Below are positions 31,042-39,581 of a DNA stretch of 64,000 bases, in pieces. The DNA is from Pseudomonadota bacterium. Lineage in GTDB: Bacteria > Pseudomonadota > Alphaproteobacteria > Acetobacterales > Acetobacteraceae. The notes beneath the pieces were generated by a model. It saw only the letters and a program-made list of their open reading frames with translations. It searched no databases and was not told the DNA's origin. Both the position numbers and the translations under genes were made by a program. The number at the start of each line of letters is the position of its first letter. Position 1 is the stretch's first letter. The DNA is taken from assembly GCA_021818505.1 (NCBI GenBank), contig JAKADX010000009.1, positions 56,996-120,995 of the forward strand, given 5' to 3'.

Positions 31042-31734
31042 ATGCGATGGATGACGGTACGGGATCGCGTCGAATCCGCCGGCCTGGCGCTCCGCGGCGC
31101 CTTGCACCCGCGTGCCGAGGACGGGATCGCCGGGGCGGCACTGGTGCTGCTCGGCTTCGCCGGCAATATCGGCTGGGCAGCTTTCGCCGCTTCGCCGGAA
31201 GCAGGGGACGGGGCGCCCGATCCGCTGGATCGCTGGTCGCGCCGTGTCATCGACGCGCTGGCGGCTTCGTTGAGCGGCACGGCCCTCTACCCGTTTGACG
31301 GCCCGCCCTGGCATCCGTTTCAGCACTGGGCGCAGCGCGCCGAGCCGGTGCATCCCTCGCCGCTCGGTATCCTGATCCATCCCGATTGGGGCCTCTGGCA
31401 CAGCTATCGCGGCGCGATCGCGCTTGCCGAGTGGATCGACCTGCCGCCGCCCGATCCGCGCCCCAGCCCCTGCGATACGTGCGAGACCCGGCCCTGCCTC
31501 AGCGCCTGCCCGGTCGGTGCATTCGGCGCCGCGGGCTATGACGTGGGCGGCTGCGCCGCTCACATCGCGTCAGTCGCAGGCAATGACTGCATGGCATCGG
31601 GTTGCGCCGCCCGCCGCGCCTGCCCGGTCGGCGCCGCGCATCGTTACGGCGCGGCGCAGGCCGGGTTTCACATGCGCGCCTTCCGCGCCTCGCGGGCCAG
31701 CAGCGCCGCCTTGCGTGGCACGCCCCAGCGATAG
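31042..31734 (+). CDS. Ferredoxin-like 4Fe-4S protein
   Basis: This 230-residue soluble protein carries two Cys-rich motifs in its C-terminal half: CDTCETRPCLSACPVGAF at about residue 148 and CMASGCAARRACPVGAAHR near residue 190. They resemble the two-cluster iron-sulfur part of epoxyqueuosine-reductase-like proteins. The N-terminal half has no motif I recognise. Similar lone ferredoxin-like proteins are common in alphaproteobacteria and have no assigned partner. Its last 67 bases overlap the convergent 3' end of ada. The Cys motifs finish before the overlap, so the true end could differ only if the sequence has an error there. Confidence 0.68.
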   Translation: MRWMTVRDRVESAGLALRGALHPRAEDGIAGAALVLLGFAGNIGWAAFAASPEAGDGAPDPLDRWSRRVIDALAASLSGTALYPFDGPPWHPFQHWAQRAEPVHPSPLGILIHPDWGLWHSYRGAIALAEWIDLPPPDPRPSPCDTCETRPCLSACPVGAFGAAGYDVGGCAAHIASVAGNDCMASGCAARRACPVGAAHRYGAAQAGFHMRAFRASRASSAALRGTPQR

Positions 31735-32711
31735 CCGGTGAGGTCCCCGCCGCTGCCGATCACGCGATGGCACGGCACGGCGAGCGACACCGGGTTGGTG
31801 GCACAGGAGCGCGCGACCGCCCGCACCGCGCGCGGCGCGCCGACCATCGCCGCCAGTTCGGCATAGCTGCGCGTCTCGCCCGGCGGGATCCGGCGCAGCG
31901 CCTCCCACACCCTCACCTGGAAGGCGGTGCCGCGCAGATCGAGCGGCAGGGCCAGTCCCTCCGCCGGCTCGTCCAGGAAATCCAGCACTGCGCGCATGCT
32001 CGCGGCGAGCGCCGCGTCGTCCGCGATCAGGGTCGCGCGCGGAAACCGCCGCTGCAAATCGCCGAGCAGTGCATCATCAGGCTCGGCAAACCCGATGAAG
32101 CAGACCCCGTGTTCCGTCGCACCCACCAGCAACCGGCCAAAGGGGCAGTCGGCGAAGGCGGTGCGGATCGTCTCGCCCGCGCCGCCGCGCCGCGCGGCGC
32201 CCGGCGTCATGCCGAGCAGCTTGCCGGTATCCTCATAGACCCGGCTCTCGGAGCCGAATCCGCTCTCCGCCACCGCATCCGCCACGCGTGTCCCCTCTGC
32301 CAGAGATGCCTGCAACCGCTTCGCCCGGACGCCCTCGGCATAGCTGCGCGGCGTGACGCCGGTATGGTCGCGGAACATCCGCAGGAAATGGAATTTCGAG
32401 TAGCCGGCCCGCCGCGCCAGTCCGTCAAGCGAGGGGATCGTCTCGGCACGCGCGATCTCGGCGCAGGCATCGGCGACCACCGCGCGGGCCAGCGCCGCCC
32501 GCTCGCCCCTGGGGTCGCAGCGGCGGCAGGCACGGAAGCCGGCGGCCTCGGCGGCCTCGATGTCGCGAAAGAAGCGCACGTTCTGCCGCTTCGGCCGCGG
32601 CGAGGGGCAGCCGGGGCGGCAATAGACGCCCATGGTCGCGACCCCGTACAGGAAATCGGCCGGTTGGCGGCGGCAGACCAGGTCCCAGCGCGTGTCATCG
32701 ATGGTGCTCAT
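31668..32711 (-). CDS. ada: Ada: methylated-DNA-cysteine methyltransferase and transcriptional regulator
   Basis: Ada repairs alkylated DNA by moving methyl groups to its own cysteines and then activates the adaptive response. The 347-residue protein has the N-terminal zinc/phosphotriester domain with MGVYCRPGCPSPRPKRQNV (acceptor Cys31) and FRACRRCDP. An AraC-type helix-turn-helix follows (SLDGLARRAGYSKFHFLRMF). The O6-methylguanine transferase domain has NPVSLAVPCHRVIGSGGDLT with acceptor Cys314. All three parts look complete. I start at ATG 32711 (MSTIDDTRWDLVCRR). The ORF-track start 12 codons upstream adds no conserved sequence, and neither start has a good ribosome-binding site. Confidence 0.93.
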   Translation of the reverse strand: MSTIDDTRWDLVCRRQPADFLYGVATMGVYCRPGCPSPRPKRQNVRFFRDIEAAEAAGFRACRRCDPRGERAALARAVVADACAEIARAETIPSLDGLARRAGYSKFHFLRMFRDHTGVTPRSYAEGVRAKRLQASLAEGTRVADAVAESGFGSESRVYEDTGKLLGMTPGAARRGGAGETIRTAFADCPFGRLLVGATEHGVCFIGFAEPDDALLGDLQRRFPRATLIADDAALAASMRAVLDFLDEPAEGLALPLDLRGTAFQVRVWEALRRIPPGETRSYAELAAMVGAPRAVRAVARSCATNPVSLAVPCHRVIGSGGDLTGYRWGVPRKAALLAREARKARM

Positions 32712-32795
32712 GGCCGCAAGATGGGACGAGGACGCCGGCGGCACCATCCGCCGCTTGCGTTCGGTGCCCTGTCCGCGTCCGCGGTCAGCGCACCG

Positions 32796-34607
32796 TTACT
32801 CCGCCGGCGTATGCTGGCGCGCCGCCTCGGCGATCATCGCCAGCAGGTCGGCTTCCGAGAACGGCTTGCGCAGTTGCAGCGGCTGGTCGGCCAGCCGTTC
32901 GGGGTCGTTGTAGCCGGTGATGAACGCGACCGGCAGCGCCGGGCGCAGCAGGCGGGCGCGCCGCGCCACTTCCTCGCCGGGGCAGTCCGGCAGGCCCAGA
33001 TCGGTTATCAGCAGTCCCACGCTCAGGTCTGTCTCGACGCAGCGCAGCGCATCGACCGCCTGCGCGAAGGCAGAGACGCGATGGCCGGCGCTTTCCAGCA
33101 GTTCGGCCACCACTTCGCGCACCATGTCCTCATCGTCGAGCAGGACGATGTGTAGTAATGCGGGCCGGTCCGGGTGCTCCTCCGGAGCGGACCGCGGATC
33201 GCCTGCCTGCGCGCGCGCGGTCTGGTCCGCGCTGGCTGGCGGCAGATAGAGCAGCACGGTGGTGCCGGCACCGGGCTTGCTCTCGATCCGCACCGCACCG
33301 CCGGATTGCCGGATCAGCCCATAGACCTGGCTGAGGCCGAGGCCGGATCCCTTGCCGGGTGGCTTGGTGGTGAAGAACGGGTCGAAGGCCCGCGCCAGCA
33401 CCGGCGGCGTCATCCCGGTGCCGGTATCGGCGACCGCGATCGTGACATAGGAACCGGCTGGCAGTTCCGGGGCCGCGGCGGCGGCGGTCAGTTCGGCCAT
33501 GCCGGTGCGGAAGGTCAGTACGCCGCCTGACGCCATCGCGTCGCGTGCGTTGATGGCGAGGTTGATGACGGCATGTTCGAGCGCGCCGCGGTCGATGAAC
33601 ACCGGCGGCACCGCCGGGTCGAGGTCGAGGGCGAGATGCACGGCCTTGCCGAGAGTGGCCTGCAGCAGCGTGGCGATGCCGCGCAGCAGCGCGTTCGGCT
33701 CGACCACGGAGGGCGTCAGTGCCTCCTTGCGCGCGAAGGTCAGCAGCCCGCGCGCCACCGCCGCACCCCGCTCCGTGGCGCGCAGGATCGTCGCCACCTG
33801 CCGCAAATGCCCGGGCGCATGTCCGAGCCGGCGCCGCAGCACCTCGGCGGCACCGCGGATCACCATGAGCACATTGTTCACGTCGTGTGCGACGCCGGCT
33901 GTCAGGCTGCCGAGCGCCTCCATCTTCTGCGACTGGCGCAGCGCCGCCTCGGCGATCTCACGCTCGGCAATCTCGGCGCGCAGCCGTGCATTGGCCCGCC
34001 CCAGCTCGTCGGTACGCTCCGCCAGCTCGACGCGCGCGCGCACGCTGTCGGCGAACTGCGTGGCATAGCGCCATGCGGTGAGCAGCAGCGCGCCGGCATA
34101 GAGTGCCGTCATGACTGCCATCGGCATCGCAAGATCGCCGCCATGCCAGGCGAACCAGACAGCGAGCGCCCCGATCGCCGGCACCATGAAGGCGACCACG
34201 CTGGCCATGTGGGTCGCGTTGACGGTGATCGATCCGGCGCTCATGCCGCCGACGACGAAGGCCACGAACACCGGGTATGGCGCCTGCGGCGGCAGCAGCA
34301 GCAGGCTGCAGGCGCTCCACAGCAGCCCGGAGAGCAGCGAGCCGCCTGCCGCCGCCCATGCCCAGATCGGCGCGGCGGCGGCGGCGTCGGACAGACGCAC
34401 GAACCGCGACCGCAACCACCACCGTACCCCGACCATCACCGCGAAGGCGGCGAGCCAGATCGCGACCGGCCAGCTGCCGGCCCGCGGTGCCAGCACGGCG
34501 CCCGTGATTAGCGCAATCGCCACCGACGTGCCGAGCGTCAGCGGTAGCTGCCGATAGACGGCGCGGATGCTTTCGATCCGAACGGCGCGGACGGCATCGG
34601 CGGGCAT
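32796..34607 (-). CDS. Membrane-bound hybrid histidine kinase/response regulator
   Basis: This 603-residue sensor kinase has five or six membrane segments in the first 180 residues and no obvious periplasmic domain. A short coiled coil ([20 protein letters not shown]) comes next. The HisKA domain contains [20 protein letters not shown], with phospho-accepting His241. The HATPase domain has [18 protein letters not shown] and [22 protein letters not shown]-terminal receiver has [15 protein letters not shown] (Asp536) and [15 protein letters not shown] sits six bases before the ATG. There is no separate response-regulator gene next to it, so output must pass through a distant partner or the attached receiver. 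The signal is unknown. Confidence 0.9.
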   Translation of the reverse strand: MPADAVRAVRIESIRAVYRQLPLTLGTSVAIALITGAVLAPRAGSWPVAIWLAAFAVMVGVRWWLRSRFVRLSDAAAAAPIWAWAAAGGSLLSGLLWSACSLLLLPPQAPYPVFVAFVVGGMSAGSITVNATHMASVVAFMVPAIGALAVWFAWHGGDLAMPMAVMTALYAGALLLTAWRYATQFADSVRARVELAERTDELGRANARLRAEIAEREIAEAALRQSQKMEALGSLTAGVAHDVNNVLMVIRGAAEVLRRRLGHAPGHLRQVATILRATERGAAVARGLLTFARKEALTPSVVEPNALLRGIATLLQATLGKAVHLALDLDPAVPPVFIDRGALEHAVINLAINARDAMASGGVLTFRTGMAELTAAAAAPELPAGSYVTIAVADTGTGMTPPVLARAFDPFFTTKPPGKGSGLGLSQVYGLIRQSGGAVRIESKPGAGTTVLLYLPPASADQTARAQAGDPRSAPEEHPDRPALLHIVLLDDEDMVREVVAELLESAGHRVSAFAQAVDALRCVETDLSVGLLITDLGLPDCPGEEVARRARLLRPALPVAFITGYNDPERLADQPLQLRKPFSEADLLAMIAEAARQHTPAE

Positions 34608-34680
34608 GGTCGGTCCTGATGAGCGTGGCTGCGCAAGCTACCGCCCGGCGGTCGCCGCCGCCAACAGAAACGTCTGCCTC

Positions 34681-36297
34681 TCAGGCCGCGCGCGCCAGTG
34701 TTCGCTCGCGCACCAGATCGGCGGCCTTCTCGCCGATCATGATGCAGGCTGCATTGGTGTTGCCGGAAACCACGGTCGGCATGATCGACGCGTCGGCTAC
34801 TCGCAGCCCGGCGATGCCGCGCACCCGCAACTGCGCATCGACCACCGCCATCGGGTCGCTGCCCATACGGCACGTACCGCTCGGGTGGAAGATGGAGCCA
34901 CCATAGCGGCGGGCATGTTCCAGCAACGCCTCGTCGCCGATGGCTTCATCCCCGGGCAGGTGCTCCGCCGCGATCCAGTGCTGCATGGCCGGGCGCGCGG
35001 CGATGCGGCGCGCGAGTTGCAGCCCCGCCACGAGCGTCCTGCGATCCGTCTCGGTCGCCAGGTAATTGGCAAAAATCGCCGGATGGGCCGCCGGATCGGG
35101 CGAACGCAGGCGGATCTCGCCGCGGCTCTCGGGACGCAACTGGCAACAGTTCTGCAGGAAGCCGGAGAATTTATTCAACCCCTCGCCGGGTCGATCGGCG
35201 CTGAACAGGATCAGCAGGAACTGTACGTCGGGTGTCGCGAGTTCCGGGCGCGTGCGGGCGAAGATGCCGACCTGCCCGGCGCTGATCGTCAGAGGTCCCG
35301 TGCGCGTCGCGACATATTGCAGACCAGCACGCAGCTTGCGCCACGGGCTCATCATGATGTCGTTGACCGTCACCGGATAGCGGCAGCGATAGGTGATGCG
35401 CGTCTGGAAATGGTCCTGCAGGTTGCGGCCGACGCCGGGCAGCTCGTGCTGCACGACGATCCCGCTCTCCTGCAGATGGGCACCCGGACCGATGCCGGAG
35501 AGCATCAGCAGATGCGGCGAGTTGATCGCCCCGCCGCACAGGATCACCTCGCGCCGCGCGGTCGCGACGTGCTCCATGCCGGCGTGGCGGAAGGCGATAC
35601 CCGTAGCACGCCGCTGCTCGAGAACGATGCGCGAAGCCAACGCCCCGGTGATGACGCGCAAGTTCGCCCGCTGCATCGCCGGACGGAGAAACGCGGTCGC
35701 GGCGGAGCTGCGCCGCCCGTTGCGGGCATTGACGTGGTAGTATCCGACCCCTTCCTGCGTGGCGCCGTTGAAATCGTCGTTGCGCGGGATGCCCACCTCC
35801 TGCGCCGCCTGGATGTAGGATTCGCAGAGCGGGTGGCGGTCGGCGAGGTCCGTGACGGCGAGCGGGCCGTCGCGCCCGTGCAGCGCGTCGTCGCCGGCCC
35901 CGATGCGGCCTTCGGACCGGCGGAAATACGGGAGCACGTCGTCCCACGCCCAGCCGGCGTTGCCGAGTTGCCGCCAGTGGTCGAAATCCTCCGGCTGGCC
36001 GCGCACGTAGAGCAGCCCGTTGATCGACGACGAGCCGCCGAGTACCTTGCCGCGCGGCCAGAACACCCGCCGGCCGTAGAGTTCCGGCTCGGGCTCGGTC
36101 TCGTAGCACCAGTTCACGCGCGGATCGGCGATGGTCTTGCCGTAACCGAGCGGAATGTGAATCCACGGGCTGCGGTCCGCGCCGCCCGCCTCCAGCAGCA
36201 GCACGCGCGTCGCCGGGTCCTCGCTCAACCGGGCCGCCAGCACGCAGCCGGCCGAGCCGGCGCCGACGATCACGTAGTCGGCCTCCAGATTGTCCAC
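34681..36297 (-). CDS. GMC-family FAD-dependent alcohol/choline dehydrogenase
   Basis: This 538-residue glucose-methanol-choline oxidoreductase oxidises an alcohol with FAD. The N-terminal FAD fold is ADYVIVGAGSAGCVLAARL. GMC signature 1 is RGKVLGGSSSINGLLYVRGQ, and signature 2 is GGAINSPHLLMLSGIGPGAH. The catalytic region is FHPSGTCRMGSDP with the downstream NTNAACIMIGE. I use the GTG at 36297, because the 986-residue ORF in the track reads antisense through the neighbouring kinase gene. It is divergent from the kinase-enolase operon (42-base gap), so shared regulation and a role in the same pathway are plausible. The substrate is unknown, and the choline label is only family-level. Confidence 0.88.
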   Translation of the reverse strand: MDNLEADYVIVGAGSAGCVLAARLSEDPATRVLLLEAGGADRSPWIHIPLGYGKTIADPRVNWCYETEPEPELYGRRVFWPRGKVLGGSSSINGLLYVRGQPEDFDHWRQLGNAGWAWDDVLPYFRRSEGRIGAGDDALHGRDGPLAVTDLADRHPLCESYIQAAQEVGIPRNDDFNGATQEGVGYYHVNARNGRRSSAATAFLRPAMQRANLRVITGALASRIVLEQRRATGIAFRHAGMEHVATARREVILCGGAINSPHLLMLSGIGPGAHLQESGIVVQHELPGVGRNLQDHFQTRITYRCRYPVTVNDIMMSPWRKLRAGLQYVATRTGPLTISAGQVGIFARTRPELATPDVQFLLILFSADRPGEGLNKFSGFLQNCCQLRPESRGEIRLRSPDPAAHPAIFANYLATETDRRTLVAGLQLARRIAARPAMQHWIAAEHLPGDEAIGDEALLEHARRYGGSIFHPSGTCRMGSDPMAVVDAQLRVRGIAGLRVADASIMPTVVSGNTNAACIMIGEKAADLVRERTLARAA

Positions 36298-36339
36298 GCG
36301 CGTCTTCCCCTCCGGCCTGCCGCGCCGCAGGATGCGCTG

Positions 36340-37353
36340 ATGCAGCCCTCGGCGCCACCGCCCGCGATCATTGCCGCCTTGCGACGGATGCGCTTGCTCG
36401 GCGCCAATGACCCGGACCCGGCGGGGCGGGTCCTGACCGGCGGCGTGTCGTCGGACATCTGGCTTGTGGATCTTCCGGGCGGCCCGGTGTGCGTCAAACG
36501 CGCGCTGCCGCATCTGAAGGTGGCCGCTGACTGGCAGGCGCCGGTGGAGCGCAACCGCTATGAGGCGCGCTGGATGCGGCGCGCCAACGCCGCCGTCCCT
36601 GGCAGCGCCCCGGCGCTGTGCGGCGAGGATGCCGAGAGCGGGACGCTGGCGATGCAGTACCTGCCGCCCGAATCGTATCCGCTTTGGAAACCGCGGTTGC
36701 ACCAAGGTTGTACCGATGCGGCGTTCGCGGCGTTGGTCGGGTACAACCTTGTCCGCATCCATGCTGCAACCGCTGCGGACCGGACGGTTGCACCCGAGTT
36801 CCCCACCGACGCGATCTTTCACGCCATCCGCATCGAGCCCTATCTGCTCGCCACTGCCGCCCGCCATCCGGACCACGCGGCGGCGCTGCGGGCGCTGGCC
36901 GAGGAGACGGTGGCGACGCGGCGGGCCCTGGTGCATGGCGATGTCAGCCCGAAAAACATCCTGTGCGGCGCCGACGGGCCGGTGTTCCTCGACGCGGAAT
37001 GCGCCTGGTGGGGCGACCCAGCCTTCGACCTTGCGTTCTGCCTCAACCACCTGCTGCTGAAATGCCTCTGGGTGCCGCGCGCGACGGCGGGGCTGCTGGC
37101 GTGCTACGCAGCGCTGGCCGGCGCGTATCTGCCGGGGGTCGCGTGGGAGGCGCCGGCGACGCTGGAGGGGCGGGCGGCGCGGCTGCTGGGCGGCTTGCTG
37201 TTGGCGCGCGTCGATGGCAAGTCGCCGGTCGAATACATCACCGTCGAGCAGGACAAGGATCGCGTCCGCCGCGTCGCCCGCGCGTTGCTGGCGAGGCCGC
37301 CGGCGCGGCTGGACGACGTGGCCGCCGCGTGGCGGAGGGAAGTGGAACGATGA
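36340..37353 (+). CDS. APH-family small-molecule kinase
   Basis: This 337-residue aminoglycoside-phosphotransferase-fold kinase has the catalytic Brenner motif ALVHGDVSPKNILCG and the metal-binding segment PVFLDAECAWWGDPAFDLAF. The N-lobe has a Gly-rich loop (VLTGGVSSDIWLVDLPGG) and a likely ATP Lys in VCVKRALPHL. The ATG at 36340 has AGGA about nine bases upstream; the long ORF-track version reads antisense through the GMC gene. In this operon it is most likely a metabolic kinase (like homoserine, choline or methylthioribose kinases), not a resistance enzyme. It overlaps the next gene by 4 bases (ATGA), and the phosphorylated product could be the substrate of the enolase-like enzyme. Confidence 0.8.
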   Translation: MQPSAPPPAIIAALRRMRLLGANDPDPAGRVLTGGVSSDIWLVDLPGGPVCVKRALPHLKVAADWQAPVERNRYEARWMRRANAAVPGSAPALCGEDAESGTLAMQYLPPESYPLWKPRLHQGCTDAAFAALVGYNLVRIHAATAADRTVAPEFPTDAIFHAIRIEPYLLATAARHPDHAAALRALAEETVATRRALVHGDVSPKNILCGADGPVFLDAECAWWGDPAFDLAFCLNHLLLKCLWVPRATAGLLACYAALAGAYLPGVAWEAPATLEGRAARLLGGLLLARVDGKSPVEYITVEQDKDRVRRVARALLARPPARLDDVAAAWRREVER

Positions 37354-38639
37354 CCGAGACCGAAATCGTCTATCTGCACGGCCGCCGCGTCTGGGACAGC
37401 CGCGGCCGGCCCACGGTGGAGGCGGAACTGATGCTGTCGGGCGGCGCGGTCGGCCGCGCCATCGCGCCCGCCGGCGCCTCCACCGGATCGGGCGAGGCGC
37501 TCGACCTGCGCGACGGCGGCGAGACCTTCGGCGGCTACGACGTGGCCCGCGCGGTGGCCAACGTGAATGGCCACATCGCCGCCGCGGTCCTGGGCCGCGA
37601 TGCCTCCGACCAGGCGGCGCTGGACGCCGCGCTGATCGCACTGGACGGCACCGAGGCCAAGACCAAGCTCGGTGCCAATGCGATGCTGGCGGTGTCCATG
37701 GCCGCGGCCCATGCCGCGGCGGGCGCGGCCGGCGTGCCGCTCTACCGCCATCTCGGCGGCGAGGATGCCGGCACCCTGCCGTTGCCGCAGATCCAGATCT
37801 TCGGCGGCGGTGCCCATGCCGGCGGGCGGGTCGATATCCAGGACGTGCTGGTGGTCTGCCCCGCCGCCCGCAGCTTTGCCGAGGCGCTGGACTGGACCGC
37901 CGAGGTCTATCGCGCCGCCGGCAGCCTGATGCGCGAGCGCGGGCTGCTGCACGGGGTTGCCGACGAGGGTGGCTGGTGGCCGGAGTTCAGCGCCAACGAG
38001 CAGGCGTTGGAGATGGTGGTGCGCGCCATCGACAAGGCCGGGTTCGAGCCGGGTGAGGAGATCGCGCTGGCGCTCGACATCGCCGCCTCGTCCTTCGCGC
38101 GCAACGGCTGCTACCGGCTCGGGCTTGATGGTTGCGAACTCGACAGCGCCGGCATGATCGACATGCTGACCGGCTGGATCGACCGCTACCCGATCGTCTC
38201 GATCGAGGACCCGTTGGCCGAAGAGGACTGGGACGCCTTCGCCGCCTTCACCCGCGCGGTCGGCGGACGGGTGCAGGTGGTAGGGGACGATGCGCTGGTC
38301 ACCCACGCCGGGCGCATCCGCGACGCCGCCGCGCGCGGGGCGGGGAATGCCGTGCTGATTAAGCCCAACCAGCGCGGCACGCTGACCGAGACGCACGAAG
38401 CCTGGAAGGCGGCGCAGGAGGTCGGCTTCGCCGGCATCGTCTCCGCCCGCTCGGGCGAGACCGAGGACACCACCATCGTGCATCTCGCGGTCGGCTGGCG
38501 GGTCGGACAGCTCAAGGTCGGCTCAATGGCGCGGGGCGAGCGCACCGCCAAGTGGAACGAGGCGCTGCGCATCGAGGAGGCGATGGGTCCGCGCGCCCGC
38601 TTCGCCGGGGCGGCGGCGCTGGCCCGCGGCAGGGCGTGA
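37350..38639 (+). CDS. Enolase-like protein with altered active-site residues
   Basis: This 429-residue protein aligns along its whole length with 2-phosphoglycerate enolase. Equivalents of the metal and catalytic residues are present: His156 in GGAHAGGR, Glu206 in VADEGGW, Asp243 in LDIAASSF, Glu286 in SIEDPLAEEDW, Asp313 in VGDDALVT, Lys338 in IKPNQRGTLTET and Lys389 in LKVGSMARGER. Two residues differ from the canonical set. The usual SHRSGETED reads SARSGETED (His to Ala at 366), and the Glu of LQEF is Asp165. The change suggests a different phosphorylated substrate. Its position between a kinase and a 2-hydroxyacid dehydrogenase supports a specialised catabolic role. A housekeeping enolase is expected elsewhere. 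It overlaps both neighbours. Confidence 0.85.
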   Translation: MTETEIVYLHGRRVWDSRGRPTVEAELMLSGGAVGRAIAPAGASTGSGEALDLRDGGETFGGYDVARAVANVNGHIAAAVLGRDASDQAALDAALIALDGTEAKTKLGANAMLAVSMAAAHAAAGAAGVPLYRHLGGEDAGTLPLPQIQIFGGGAHAGGRVDIQDVLVVCPAARSFAEALDWTAEVYRAAGSLMRERGLLHGVADEGGWWPEFSANEQALEMVVRAIDKAGFEPGEEIALALDIAASSFARNGCYRLGLDGCELDSAGMIDMLTGWIDRYPIVSIEDPLAEEDWDAFAAFTRAVGGRVQVVGDDALVTHAGRIRDAAARGAGNAVLIKPNQRGTLTETHEAWKAAQEVGFAGIVSARSGETEDTTIVHLAVGWRVGQLKVGSMARGERTAKWNEALRIEEAMGPRARFAGAAALARGRA

Positions 38640-39580
38640 AGGTCGTCCTGCACTATGCCGCTGGACCCGGGCTGGCGGCGCGGCTGGCGGCATTCGCGAC
38701 GCAAGGGCTGGACATCACCGCCTGCGCCGAGTCCGACGATGCCGGGCTGCTGGCTGCGCTGCGCGAGGCAGAGGTACTGTGGCACGTGCTCAAGCCGGCG
38801 ACCGCCGCAGTCATTGCGGCGGCGCCGCAGCTGCGGCTGATCCAGAAGATCGGCACTGGCCTCAACACGATCGACCTTGACGCGGCCCGCGCGCGCGGCA
38901 TCGCGGTATGCAACCTGCCCGGCAGCAATGCGCCGGCGGTGGCGGAGATGACGCTGCTGCTGATGCTGGCCGCGCTGCGGCGGCTGCCGCTGCTCGATCA
39001 CGCGACCCGCGAAGGCCGCGGCTGGGCGCTGGATGCAGGTCTGCAGGACAATTTCGGCGAACTCGGCGGACGCACGGTCGGGCTGGTCGGCTACGGCGCC
39101 GTGCCGCGCGCGCTGGCGCCGGTTCTGCGCGCGCTCGGCTGCCGGCTGCTCTACACGGCGCGGTCCCGGCGGCCGGATGCGCTGGCCGAGTGGCGCGCGC
39201 TGCCGGACCTGTTGGCCGAGTCCGATGTCGTGAGCCTGCACCTGCCGCTGACGGCGCAGACCGAGCGGCTGATCGACGCCGACGCGATCGCGCGCATGCG
39301 GCCGGGGGCGGTGCTGGTGAACACCGCGCGCGGCGGACTGGTCGATCAGGACGCGCTGACGGTGGCGCTGGCGAGCGGGCGCCTCGGTGCCGCCGGGCTG
39401 GACGTGTTCGCCGAGGAGCCGGTGGCGGCGCGCACGGCCTTGCTGCGGCTGGACAACGTGGTGCTGGCGCCGCATGTCGCCTGGCTGACCGGCGGCACGC
39501 TCGACCGCAGCTTTGCGCTGGCGGCGGAGAACTGCCATCGTCTCGCGTCGGGTCGCGAACTCCTCAACCGCGTGGTGTGA
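38636..39580 (+). CDS. D-2-hydroxyacid dehydrogenase family protein
   Basis: This 314-residue NAD(P)-dependent dehydrogenase belongs to the D-isomer-specific 2-hydroxyacid family, which interconverts 2-keto and D-2-hydroxy acids. Features are IQKIGTGLNTIDLDAARARG, VNTARGGLVDQDAL, GLDVFAEEP and the catalytic His in VLAPHVAWLTGG. The cofactor loop reads GLVGYGAVPRAL, so the third Gly of the usual GxGxxG is replaced by Pro. The gene starts at a GTG overlapping the enolase-like stop codon (GTGA), and the ORF-track start at 38552 reads into that gene. It probably reduces or oxidises the keto-acid formed by the preceding steps, an inference from order only. Confidence 0.85.
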   Translation: MKVVLHYAAGPGLAARLAAFATQGLDITACAESDDAGLLAALREAEVLWHVLKPATAAVIAAAPQLRLIQKIGTGLNTIDLDAARARGIAVCNLPGSNAPAVAEMTLLLMLAALRRLPLLDHATREGRGWALDAGLQDNFGELGGRTVGLVGYGAVPRALAPVLRALGCRLLYTARSRRPDALAEWRALPDLLAESDVVSLHLPLTAQTERLIDADAIARMRPGAVLVNTARGGLVDQDALTVALASGRLGAAGLDVFAEEPVAARTALLRLDNVVLAPHVAWLTGGTLDRSFALAAENCHRLASGRELLNRVV

Positions 39581-39581
39581 C

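Noticed and set aside
36340-37353. Aminoglycoside resistance gene
   Set aside because: The APH fold is shared with many metabolic kinases, and the gene is embedded in a catabolic operon with 4-base overlap; resistance is not supported.
34681-37641. 986-residue GMC fusion ORF, and the matching 928-residue plus-strand ORF at 34567-37353
   Set aside because: Each is a real gene extended upstream through the antisense of its divergent neighbour; family alignments start at GTG 36297 and ATG 36340.
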